DNA of 34,597 bases, taken from positions 1 through 34,597 of the forward strand of contig JAKORG010000099.1 of assembly GCA_029777945.1 (NCBI GenBank), given 5' to 3'. Under the pieces are notes generated by a model. It was given only the letters and a program-made list of their open reading frames with translations. It did no database searches and was not told the origin of the DNA. Made by a program: the position numbers and the translations under genes. Source of the DNA: Deltaproteobacteria bacterium. Lineage in GTDB: Bacteria > Desulfobacterota > Syntrophorhabdia > Syntrophorhabdales > Syntrophorhabdaceae. Of this stretch, positions 1-7,211 are shown piece after piece (the first letter of the stretch is position 1; each line of letters begins with the position of its first letter).

Positions 1-1118
1 GAACTGAAAGTAAAGGTAATCCACCTGTCATACATGCCGTTTTCGGCTGCAGTCCAAATCCCTAAGAAAAGGGAACTGAAAGGCGGGAGGCGGCCTCGTA
101 GTGTTGAACCCCCCTTACGCTGCAGTCCAAATCCCTAAGAAAAGGGAACTGAAAGTAAAGGTAATCCACCTGTCATACATGCCGTTTTCGGCTGCAGTCC
201 AAATCCCTAAGAAAAGGGAACTGAAAGCGCATTTCCAGCAAAAGATACTGTTTTTTTCATGAGCTGCAGTCCAAATCCCTAAGAAAAGGGAACTGAAAGG
301 GTAATGATTTGGTTGTAAACTACATAGTGCTTAGAGCTGCAGTCCAAATCCCTAAGAAAAGGGAACTGAAAGAAAGAAGATTATGACGATACCGGTGAAT
401 TAGAAGAGGCTGCAGTCCAAATCCCTAAGAAAAGGGAACTGAAAGACCCTTTTGGTTATAGAATTATAAAGAATATGGACGCTGCAGTCCAAATCCCTAA
501 GAAAAGGGAACTGAAAGAACTATAAATATATCTGCAATAGAAATGATAGCTATCTAATCAGGCTGCAGTCCAAATCCCTAAGAAAAGGGAACTGAAAGAA
601 CTATAAATATATCTGCAATAGAAATGATAGCTATCTAATCAGGCTGCAGTCCAAATCCCTAAGAAAAGGGAACTGAAAGTGCACCTCTCATCACTGATAA
701 TCCTGATCTATGATACAGCTGCAGTCCAAATCCCTAAGAAAAGGGAACTGAAAGTGCACCTCTCATCACTGATAATCCTGATCTATGATACAGCTGCAGT
801 CCAAATCCCTAAGAAAAGGGAACTGAAAGTCCATGTGCCCGTTTTGAATACTTCAATTAATAACAGCTGCAGTCCAAATCCCTAAGAAAAGGGAACTGAA
901 AGGGTTAATCCTGCGGGCGTAATATAATCCCTCCTCAGGGCTGCAGTCCAAATCCCTAAGAAAAGGGAACTGAAAGTATTTTGCGTTAGTGCGTTCATTG
1001 CGTTTGCTGCAGTCCAATACCCTAAGACAGGTTAATTGAAAATATAACGCTATAAACACCATAACTCTATAACGCTATTATGTTGCAGTCCAAATCCCTA
1101 AGAAAAGGGAACTGAAAA
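1..1118 (+). CRISPR. CRISPR array, trailer-side portion, 37-nt repeats
   Basis: Thirteen identical or near-identical 37-nt repeats start at 46, 119, 191, 263, 336, 409, 481, 562, 643, 718, 793, 866 and 940. They are preceded by the last 10 nt of another repeat at 1-10, and followed by a decayed repeat (1006-1042) and a slightly variant terminal repeat (1082-1118). Each begins GCTGCAGTCC, ends AGGGAACTGAAAG and can fold through TCCCT/AGGGA. There are 15 spacers of 29-44 nt, only 12 of them distinct. The GAAAG-type 3' end and the decay on the right indicate plus-strand transcription with the leader to the left of base 1. Repeats of this form usually belong to type I or III systems, but no cas gene lies in the window, so the subtype is unknown. 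The last spacer (1043-1081) is low-complexity, with TATAACGCTAT twice. Confidence 0.98.
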
Positions 1119-1133
1119 GCGGTTATCTTCATC

Positions 1134-1161
1134 TTGACATTTTTGGTTGCAATGTTATAAT
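1134..1161 (+). promoter_or_regulatory. Consensus sigma70 promoter after CRISPR trailer
   Basis: TTGACA (1134-1139) and TATAAT (1156-1161) are separated by 16 bp; both hexamers match the consensus exactly. The promoter begins 15 bp past the last CRISPR repeat and would start transcription near 1168, about 12 nt before the ATG at 1180. Confidence 0.8.
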
Positions 1162-1179
1162 CGTCGATAGGAGAAGTTT

Positions 1180-1323
1180 ATGATACTTGCTATAATATGC
1201 GGAGGATTATTTCCATTCACCTTTATATTTGCCTTGCTTATGTGCTTTGGGGGACATCCAGTCATAGGCGGCCTTGCCATAATTGCGTGCCATTGGATGT
1301 ATAAAAAGGTTTTTGGTAAATAA
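1180..1323 (+). CDS. Small hydrophobic membrane peptide (47 aa)
   Basis: The ATG at 1180 is preceded by an AGGAGA ribosome site (1169-1174) and by a perfect-consensus promoter, so expression is likely although the frame is short. The 47-residue product starts MILAIICGGLFPF and is hydrophobic over roughly residues 2-37, with two glycine-rich stretches and a basic tail ending YKKVFGK. This suggests one long or two short membrane segments. I do not recognise a family. It sits directly after the trailer of the CRISPR array and before an isolated decayed repeat. It may be a leader-type or membrane toxin-like peptide, or an unrelated gene. The function is unknown; the evidence is the signals, not homology. 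Confidence 0.6.
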   Translation: MILAIICGGLFPFTFIFALLMCFGGHPVIGGLAIIACHWMYKKVFGK

Positions 1324-1478
1324 TGACCATCACTTCGCCGTAATCCTATTCGCACATACTTTCCTGCACATTGCACATGCATCGACATTTTTGCATCGCT
1401 TCTGTTTTCCACGACCATCTCTATTCCGCTCTTAAATCGAGAAAAAATCAATAACGACCTATCTGAACATCATTTCCC

Positions 1479-1515
1479 GCCGCAGCTCATTTCCTTGAGA
1501 TAAGGGAACTGAAAG
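1479..1515 (+). repeat. Orphan decayed CRISPR repeat
   Basis: Aligned without gaps to the array repeat, 29 of 37 positions match, including an uninterrupted AAGGGAACTGAAAG 3' end (1502-1515). It lies 360 bp beyond the terminal repeat and in the same orientation. Confidence 0.75.
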
Positions 1516-1678
1516 AGATCCCTCTCATGATGGGCTGCATGCGGTTGCAGGGTTTAAGAAGGTTCTGCACGCCGGTGTCATCAACGGTAATGGTTATGTC
1601 TATACTGCGGCCAACATATCGTTGACAAAAGAGAAAAATTGGTATATATTCAAAAATTATGGATACTTCCGAACATAT
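1499..1678 (+). pseudogene. Open reading frame without start, unknown family
   Basis: From the orphan repeat to a TGA at 1679-1681 one frame stays open without ATG or GTG. It reads ...HDGLHAVAGFKKVLHAGV... and ...NGNGYVYTAANIS.... The composition looks protein-like, and the frame starts at the repeat boundary, as if a gene had lost its 5' end there. I do not recognise the family. Its 3' end overlaps the next gene's promoter and start, so it may be chance. Confidence 0.25.
1622..1650 (+). promoter_or_regulatory. Promoter of the 83-aa gene, apparently leaderless
   Basis: TTGACA (1622-1627), a 17-bp spacer and TATATT (1645-1650) lie directly before the ATG at 1659. The predicted start site (about 1656-1658) leaves essentially no 5' untranslated region, and no Shine-Dalgarno sequence is visible. 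Confidence 0.65.
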
Positions 1679-1910
1679 TGAAACAGTCTTCGACTATGCC
1701 ACACCTGAAGAGATTGAAGAGCTGGGGCTTGAGAATATGACAAGAGAAACCTATCTTGCCATCCATGCTCAAAACCATGATGATATCTACATAGACCTTA
1801 GCTGCCTTTTTGAAGGTTATCGTAATGATCCTGTGCGTGGTAAGTTCTATGCAGATAAGATTCAAGACCCTCAACGAAAGTTCTGGCACAATTATCAAGA
1901 TATCTTTTAA
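1659..1910 (+). CDS. Hypothetical acidic protein (83 aa)
   Basis: This is an 83-residue soluble, acidic protein beginning MDTSEHIETVFDYATPEEIEE. It has no signal peptide and no membrane segment. It contains an aspartate-rich stretch (HDDIYIDLS) and a C-terminal half with several aromatic residues (RKFWHNYQDIF). I do not recognise a family. The start is supported by a strong promoter ending only 9 bp upstream, which suggests a leaderless message. The complementary frame (1650-1919) is open too, but lacks comparable signals. It stands alone between CRISPR remnants and insertion-sequence debris, a typical place for accessory genes. Function unknown. Confidence 0.55.
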   Translation: MDTSEHIETVFDYATPEEIEELGLENMTRETYLAIHAQNHDDIYIDLSCLFEGYRNDPVRGKFYADKIQDPQRKFWHNYQDIF

Positions 1911-2002
1911 TCCCGCCATATAAACCTCAAGCCGACATCAAACAATGTTGGGTTCTTTCTAAATGTTTAGTAATGCTTGGCGTATATGATGAATATAACA
2001 CA

Positions 2003-2029
2003 CCCCAACCTTGTAAATTAGTGTACTAA
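2003..2029 (+). repeat. Possible IS3-type left-end relic, copy 1
   Basis: The 27 bp starting CCCCAACCTTGTAAATTA match 33531-33557 at 22 of 27 positions. The second copy lies just before an IS3-family transposase tail, so both may be solo left ends of the same element family. This is inference. Confidence 0.35.
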
Positions 2030-2075
2030 TAATGAAGGTGTCATAATGTGATTCCAAAGACAGAACAGGTAGGGT

Positions 2076-2321
2076 ATGTTGAACCGTTCAATCAAACCCA
2101 AAAAGCATCTCCTGTGGCACGACGATTTCGATTCTTGTTATTCTGCATATTTGATGTTATCATTATATATTATGGGTTTCTTACTTAGTCTGCCTTTGTA
2201 TTTTATTATAGGAGTAATGTTATTTTTTACGTTCTGCGCATACTGGCAACCCATTCTTATCTCTATAGGCATTGTTATCTTCCTTATAGCTTTGTGTCCT
2301 CCGGATAACCCCAAGAATTAA
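2076..2321 (+). CDS. Small two-helix membrane protein (81 aa)
   Basis: The 81-residue product has a polar, basic N-terminus (MLNRSIKPKKHLLWHDDFDS). Two hydrophobic helices follow at about residues 24-52 (LMLSLYIMGFLLSLPLYFI) and 56-73 (CAYWQPILISIGIVIFLI), then a short polar tail PPDNPKN. The pattern suggests an inner-membrane protein with both ends in the cytoplasm. The purine-rich stretch AGGTAGGGT directly before the ATG is a weak ribosome site placed very close to the start. No family recognised. It lies between two insertion-sequence relics and has no operon partner. Confidence 0.5.
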   Translation: MLNRSIKPKKHLLWHDDFDSCYSAYLMLSLYIMGFLLSLPLYFIIGVMLFFTFCAYWQPILISIGIVIFLIALCPPDNPKN

Positions 2322-2350
2322 TCCTGGAATCAGAGTAAAATAGTAAATCA

Positions 2351-2421
2351 GTGTTAGCCCCATACACCCTATTTCCCAATGCAAACTGCACATACTGATT
2401 TAAGTAAACCATTGTAGAGCT
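2351..2421 (-). mobile_element. Insertion-sequence relic: transposase C-terminal tail
   Basis: Two modules are fused here. Bases 2381-2421 match 9766-9806 at 38 of 41 positions; on the minus strand both read YNGLLKSVCAVC followed by a stop, as expected for a transposase C-terminus. Bases 2351-2380 match 11861-11890 at 25 of 30 positions. The element family is not identified. The joined modules suggest an internally deleted copy. Confidence 0.5.
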
Positions 2422-2450
2422 AACAAATTGTAACAATCTGAGACCCAATT

Positions 2451-2637
2451 TATTGGGGTTTCACTGTTTCTTTCATGGTCTGAAAGGCTTCGTAATGCGC
2501 AAGAACAATAAACTCCTAAAACCGAAATGATAATAAAAATCAAATGGTTAAGGTAAACGAACATTGACACTGCCCATCAATATTTATATTATATAATTCC
2601 TTCACATATAGAAGAAAATTAAAAAATAATGTTATGC
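2451..2637 (+). repeat. 190-bp promoter-bearing repeat, copy A
   Basis: About 187 bp is shared with the complement of 8884-9076 (copy B). Long identical blocks include CTCCTAAAACCGAAAT, CCCATCAATATTTATAT and GAAGAAAATTAAAAAATAAT, with diverged segments between them. The block ends about 30 bp before the start codon of the gene at 2666 and contains its promoter. Copy B holds the same position upstream of the ClC gene. Confidence 0.8.
2564..2592 (+). promoter_or_regulatory. Promoter of the 2666-6826 operon
   Basis: TTGACA (2564-2569), a 17-bp spacer and TATTAT (2587-2592) predict a start near 2599 and a leader of about 67 nt. The spacing and the surrounding sequence are conserved in copy B upstream of the ClC gene, which supports function. 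Confidence 0.75.
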
Positions 2638-2665
2638 CCATAGGCAGTATGCCAGGAGGAGAGGT

Positions 2666-3780
2666 ATGAAAAAGATTACGCTTGCTGTCTTTTTTGCTTT
2701 TGTATTTTTAAGCAATGCTGCACTTGCTCAGAGAATACCCGAGCCAAGTCCAAAGGTCCATTGTAGTTACGACGGCAAGTGGTACAGTCTGAGGATTACA
2801 AAGTATATTGTAAATCGCCCTCTACATCAGGTCGGCCCCAAACTCCCCCCGCAGGATTAAAACCAGAACAACAGATGCAGCTTATGATGATGCAGAGCAT
2901 ACTTCAGCCATTTTTTAACTCTCTATTTAATTTTGGAGATCTTTTTACTCCTCCTGATACCTCAAAGCAGCAAGAAACAGAAAGGCAGAAGCAGGAAAAA
3001 TTAAGACAGGAACAGGAGGCGAAGCAAAGAGCCCTTGAGGAGTGGTTGAATATTCAGCAGGAGGTAGAAAAAACAAGAGCTGCAGAAGAAGCTAGAAAAA
3101 GAAAAGAGGGGCAAAAAATCCTAGCCAGAAGTAGTATAACCGGTAATAGTGGAGGGCTTGCACCTTTTTCCTGGAGCACTCCTCAAATGTCTTTAGCTCC
3201 CATATCCATGAAAGGTTATGAGACAAAAAATTTTAATGTAACAGAACAGCTCCTTTGTGCGGCCTATTTTTCTAAGCTCGCAGAAGGTGCTATGATAGGT
3301 GGAGATCTGGAAGGAGCCCGCTATTACGCAAATCAGATGGACAATGTTCTCCAGGGAATGCCCACTGCGATAGAGTGCAAACCCCCAAAGGATCTTACCT
3401 CTTCCATAAATACCAAAAACGCACTTGAACTCAATAGAAAATATAGCCAGATGGCAAGGCTTTATGATAAAGTCATGCCCAAGATAGAAAATTTAAGTGG
3501 TGTGATGGTAAAGCTTGACGAGGTGGTCAAGAAAAAGGAAGAATCAAGGAAAAAGATTGAAGACCTGGAAAGACAGATAGAAGAGCATAAAGCAAAAGCG
3601 CTAACGATGGATGAGCCTGAAAAAAAGGCCGAAATAGATAATTTATTAGCACAGGCCTTAGCGTTAAAAGCAGAAGCAGAGAAGGAACATCAGGAGGCTA
3701 TAGCATTAGAACAGAAACTTAACCAGGAAAAAGAAAACCTAGAAAAAGAGATCAATTATATCAAAGCTAAATATCAATAG
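2666..3780 (+). pseudogene. Exported coiled-coil protein, frameshifted near codon 38
   Basis: A strong ribosome site (AGGAGGAGAGG) precedes ATG 2666, which encodes a clear signal peptide (MKKITLAVFFAFVFLSNAALA, cut after ALA) and the start of a mature protein (CSYDGKWY). This frame ends at 2860. The protein continues in another frame from about 2779 to the TAG at 3780. Adding one base around 2781-2784 joins them as DGKWY-x-SEDYKVYC, so a single-base deletion is the simplest explanation. The body has a QQMQLMMMQ segment, a Q/E/K-rich charged helix (about 3000-3115) and a long C-terminal coiled coil (3440-3777). No enzyme domain is recognised. It is the first of three genes for exported proteins; 11 bp separate it from the next. 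Sequencing error, true pseudogene and programmed frameshifting are all possible. The GTG at 2779 has no ribosome site. Confidence 0.75.
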
Positions 3781-3791
3781 GGAGAGAAGAA

Positions 3792-5939
3792 ATGAAGATG
3801 TTTAAAATTGTCTGTTTCTTTTTTGTCTTCATTTTTCAAACAAGCTGTGCTATGACCATATCAGAAACGAGAGAAAGCTACGAAAAAATTTATAAGCTTG
3901 CTCATCAAATACCCTCCTCCTACTCTGTCCCAGAACGGTTACCTTTTACTGCAGCCATTGAAGTAAATAATAGCTTGATACTTCGAGATACTGACGATAG
4001 GGGGGACCGTTATGAATTTCAGGCTGGTCCGAGGTTAGAAGAGGCCGCGAGATTTTATCTTAAACCGATGTTTGCAGGAGAAGAAAAAAGGAACATTTAT
4101 CTCTATCTGGATGCTTATAACCTGGAAATTACCCATAAGCGCAAGGAGGGTACCATAAAATTCCTTACATGTTATGAGGTAAGTATATCAGCACGTATAT
4201 ACATTGATGCGATTGATGTGACATACGTTAGTTCCAAAGGGAGTTATTGTGCAGATGAGACAGGTTTAAAACCAAAGGAAGATGGCTTATTTATGGCTAT
4301 AGTCAAGGGCTTAGAAAATTTAAGGCCAAAAATCTATGAAGTGTTCATGTTTCCAGAAAAAGAGAAAAATGATGCTGCAGTCTTAATGCAACAAGAGCCC
4401 AATAATCCTCTTAAAGCCATCTCTTTAGCACATTTAGCCTTATTATGCAAAGATTATAATCTAGCTATATCTGCTGCCCAAAGAACAATTGAATTATTAA
4501 GAAACCCAAAGACTCTCCCCATACCTTTTGATCTCCGTTATGCTGACCGGGAGGTAATAAACAGAGACTTATCCCAGGCGTATGCAATCTTGGGCAAAAC
4601 CTATAAGGAAATTGAACAATATAATGAGGCCATCAGTAATTTAAGAAAAGCAATAGAGCTTTTTCCCAAAAATTTGTCGTATTATGAGAAATTATCCGAA
4701 GTTCTTTTGATTCAACAAAACTTCACTGAAAACATTAAACTGTGGGAAAAAGCTGTAACAGCAATTCTATCATGGTACAGTTATACACGTCTTGCCTCGG
4801 CTTATACCAAAGTGGGCAGATACAACGATGCGATTACGAGCCTTAACAAAGCTGTAGATTACTTAACTATAACAGGAATTGGGGCCTCAATATCTATTGA
4901 AGAAAACTACCCAGTTGTGAAGGAACTTCATGAGTTTGGTCCTGCCAAAAGGGCAGGAATTGAGGTTGGAGATAAGATAGTCAAAATAAACGGCCAATCG
5001 ACTAAGGGCTGGGAGATTAACAAGGTTTTCCAAAATCTACGGGGAAGTGAAGGAACCCGGGTTACATTAACCACAGAGAAAAAGGGAGAGGAATTCGAAA
5101 AGACTATTACAAGGGAAAAAATAATACAAAAAGAAGCGGCTTCTCCACATGGTTTGCGCAGTCTGGTTTATGCGATTGTGGGAAATATTGAAAAGTCTTT
5201 GAAAGATGCAGAAATGGCTTATGCTCTTAATCCTAATGATGAATATGCCAAAAGGGCTATTGGGCTGGCTTATATTCAAAAAGGCAATCCTGATGAGTCA
5301 TTAAAGATTTTGGCTTCTTCAAAAGAATACTTTGATAAACTTCTTCTTGCCCTTGCCTACGCTAAAAAGGGAAGCTTTGCGATGTCCTCTGAAATTTACA
5401 GAGATATACCAGAGGATTATCTTGCTTCCCAGAGTGTTTTTAGCCAGGACTTTAGAAGAATGGTCCTGCAAACCATGAAACCATACATTGAAGGGAAAAG
5501 AAGTCAGGTAAAAACCCTCGAGGCTAAAGGTCAGTATAAAGAGGCCTTGAAAGAATATAGCGAGCTTATCAGGTTTGCCGATGATAGAGATGCTAAGGAG
5601 ATTAGATCTCATGTAGCGAAACTTTTGAAAGAAAGGCCATATCTTCTTGAGATTCCTGAAGAGGTCAGGAAATTTGCCATAAAAGCAGAGGAGTACACAA
5701 AAGAGGGTAAGTTTATTGAAGCTGTCAATGAGTACAAAAAGGCGTTAAAAATTTCTCCTTTCCTTCCAGACCTCTACAAGGCCCTTGCCTTAAACTACGC
5801 CGGTATGAAACATTATGCCCAGGCAATAGATAATATGAAAATCTATCTTGAACTTTATCCTAATGCCCCTGATGCCAGGGCAGCAAGAGACGAGATTTAC
5901 AGGTGGGAGGTTCAGATGGAGAAGGAGGGGAAGCGATGA
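3792..5939 (+). CDS. Exported TPR-PDZ protein, probable lipoprotein (715 aa)
   Basis: The 715-residue product starts with a signal sequence (MKMFKIVCFFFVFIFQTSC), and the cysteine at residue 19 is a possible lipidation site, although QTSC is a poor lipobox. Residues 25-190 form an unrecognised domain. TPR-like helical pairs follow (about 205-350), for example YNEAISNLRKAIELFPKN. A PDZ domain lies at about 356-445 (FGPAKRAGIEVGDKIVKING), and more TPR units continue to the C-terminus. PDZ and TPR domains bind peptides or partner proteins, so an envelope scaffold or assembly role is likely, but the target is unknown. The ribosome site GGAGAG precedes ATG 3792. The stop overlaps the next start by 4 bp (ATGA), implying translational coupling with the FecR-domain gene. 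Confidence 0.85.
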   Translation: MKMFKIVCFFFVFIFQTSCAMTISETRESYEKIYKLAHQIPSSYSVPERLPFTAAIEVNNSLILRDTDDRGDRYEFQAGPRLEEAARFYLKPMFAGEEKRNIYLYLDAYNLEITHKRKEGTIKFLTCYEVSISARIYIDAIDVTYVSSKGSYCADETGLKPKEDGLFMAIVKGLENLRPKIYEVFMFPEKEKNDAAVLMQQEPNNPLKAISLAHLALLCKDYNLAISAAQRTIELLRNPKTLPIPFDLRYADREVINRDLSQAYAILGKTYKEIEQYNEAISNLRKAIELFPKNLSYYEKLSEVLLIQQNFTENIKLWEKAVTAILSWYSYTRLASAYTKVGRYNDAITSLNKAVDYLTITGIGASISIEENYPVVKELHEFGPAKRAGIEVGDKIVKINGQSTKGWEINKVFQNLRGSEGTRVTLTTEKKGEEFEKTITREKIIQKEAASPHGLRSLVYAIVGNIEKSLKDAEMAYALNPNDEYAKRAIGLAYIQKGNPDESLKILASSKEYFDKLLLALAYAKKGSFAMSSEIYRDIPEDYLASQSVFSQDFRRMVLQTMKPYIEGKRSQVKTLEAKGQYKEALKEYSELIRFADDRDAKEIRSHVAKLLKERPYLLEIPEEVRKFAIKAEEYTKEGKFIEAVNEYKKALKISPFLPDLYKALALNYAGMKHYAQAIDNMKIYLELYPNAPDARAARDEIYRWEVQMEKEGKR

Positions 5940-6826
5940 AAATACTAAAATACATCTTATTTTTTGTTTTAATACTTTCAGGGATTAAGGCTACCTATGC
6001 TCAAGACATAAATGGCTTCCTTTTGGGCATCTATTTTAAACGAGAACAGGCAATAGAAAAAATAAGACAGCTCGAAATAGAAATAAACAAAAATAAAAGC
6101 ACCATTTCACAGTCTCAGACCTTAATAGATCTTTCAAGGCAAAAGGGCAATAAAGAAGCAGAAAAGGTAGCTTTAGAAGCCTTACAGAAGGCAAAGGAGA
6201 GTCTTAAGAAAAATGAAGAGAGTCTTAACAGATGGAAGACGCACAAGATCATGCTTGATCATGTTTATACCTCATTGCAAAATGAGATAAATAATAAAAA
6301 CATAAAAGGTGTTACTTCTTACTGTTCGGGCAGGGTAGATATATTCAAGGCAAATGGGGATAAAGTGAGTTGTGAAAATGGGCTACTTGAGCCTGGAGAC
6401 ATGGTATGGACCTATGATGGAACTGCAAAGATAGAGATGCTTGGTGGAAGAGGAACCACTACAGTAGGTCCATGGTCGATCTTTAAGATGAGGGATGATT
6501 CTGAGATAGAGCAGATATGGGAGTTAATAAAAGGCAAGATTCATATGACAATTGAAAAAATAAAGGAGTCAATTAGGAGTAGGAGAGTGAATATACGAAC
6601 CGTAGAGGCTGTGTGTGCTGTAAGAGGCACTGAATTTTACATGGAAAGAAAAGAGGATATTCTCTGGCTTTACGTTATTGATGGGTCTGTTGAGGTAAAG
6701 GGCATAAAAGATGAACGAATGGTGGAAGTGTTCTCTGGCTATAGAATAAGGGTTACAAAAGACGGCTTAATAGGTGAGCCCGAAAAGATAAATCTTAAAG
6801 ATGTGGAAAGGTGGTGGGAAGGATAA
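5936..6826 (+). CDS. Exported FecR-domain protein (296 aa)
   Basis: The start is ATG 5936, inside the ATGA overlap with the upstream gene and behind GGAGGGG. It is preferred over an in-frame start 33 bp upstream because it places a proper signal peptide first (MKILKYILFFVLILSGIKATYA). Residues 25-110 form a charged coiled coil. Residues 120-285 match the FecR domain: GRVDIFKANGD, LLEPGDMVWT, TVGPWSIFKM, and RTVEAVCAVRGTEFYM near the end. Classical FecR is an inner-membrane anti-sigma partner; this stand-alone exported form has no sigma factor or TonB receptor nearby. Here the domain more likely serves as an extracytoplasmic binding module working with the TPR-PDZ protein and the coiled-coil protein of the same operon. 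Confidence 0.85.
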   Translation: MKILKYILFFVLILSGIKATYAQDINGFLLGIYFKREQAIEKIRQLEIEINKNKSTISQSQTLIDLSRQKGNKEAEKVALEALQKAKESLKKNEESLNRWKTHKIMLDHVYTSLQNEINNKNIKGVTSYCSGRVDIFKANGDKVSCENGLLEPGDMVWTYDGTAKIEMLGGRGTTTVGPWSIFKMRDDSEIEQIWELIKGKIHMTIEKIKESIRSRRVNIRTVEAVCAVRGTEFYMERKEDILWLYVIDGSVEVKGIKDERMVEVFSGYRIRVTKDGLIGEPEKINLKDVERWWEG

Positions 6827-7211
6827 AAAAGATTAAACCCTGGCATAACAATCTCATGCACAGGGAAGGTGATAAACTCGCGTGTGATGATAAGTTACGG
6901 TGCGGCATCAGCCTTTACATTTGACAGTATCACTTTTCAAACAACCCCTGTCTGATTGGGTTGAGATGAATGTATCTACTTAGCTCAAGGAAATAACTGT
7001 TTCTTTAGAAAGGTATTCAATCCGAGTCAAGGTTGAAAATATTTTTCACCTCTATTCAATAATGATTTTATGGACTATCCTCACGCATATGGTGTCTGAA
7101 AGGGTAGATTCTCCTGTATGTCATGTATCTATTATGTCCTTTTTGCCTTTTTTGGGAGCAGAAAAACTCGAAGAGAGGAAAATGCTCGAAAATGCCGCAG
7201 AATGCCACACC
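6827..7211. other. Intergenic space between convergent genes
   Basis: No gene is supported. Bases 6899-6914 (CGGTGCGGCATCAGCC) match 11854-11869 at 14 of 16 positions and probably belong to the dispersed repeat family of this window. No clear intrinsic terminator is seen for either flanking gene. Confidence 0.4.

Noticed and set aside
679-885. Open frame across CRISPR repeats
   Set aside because: It is built from repeat and duplicated spacer sequence; no ribosome site.
1155-1451. 98-codon minus-strand frame
   Set aside because: It covers the well-signalled 47-residue gene in antisense. No recognisable family and no start signal, although its first half looks mildly protein-like.
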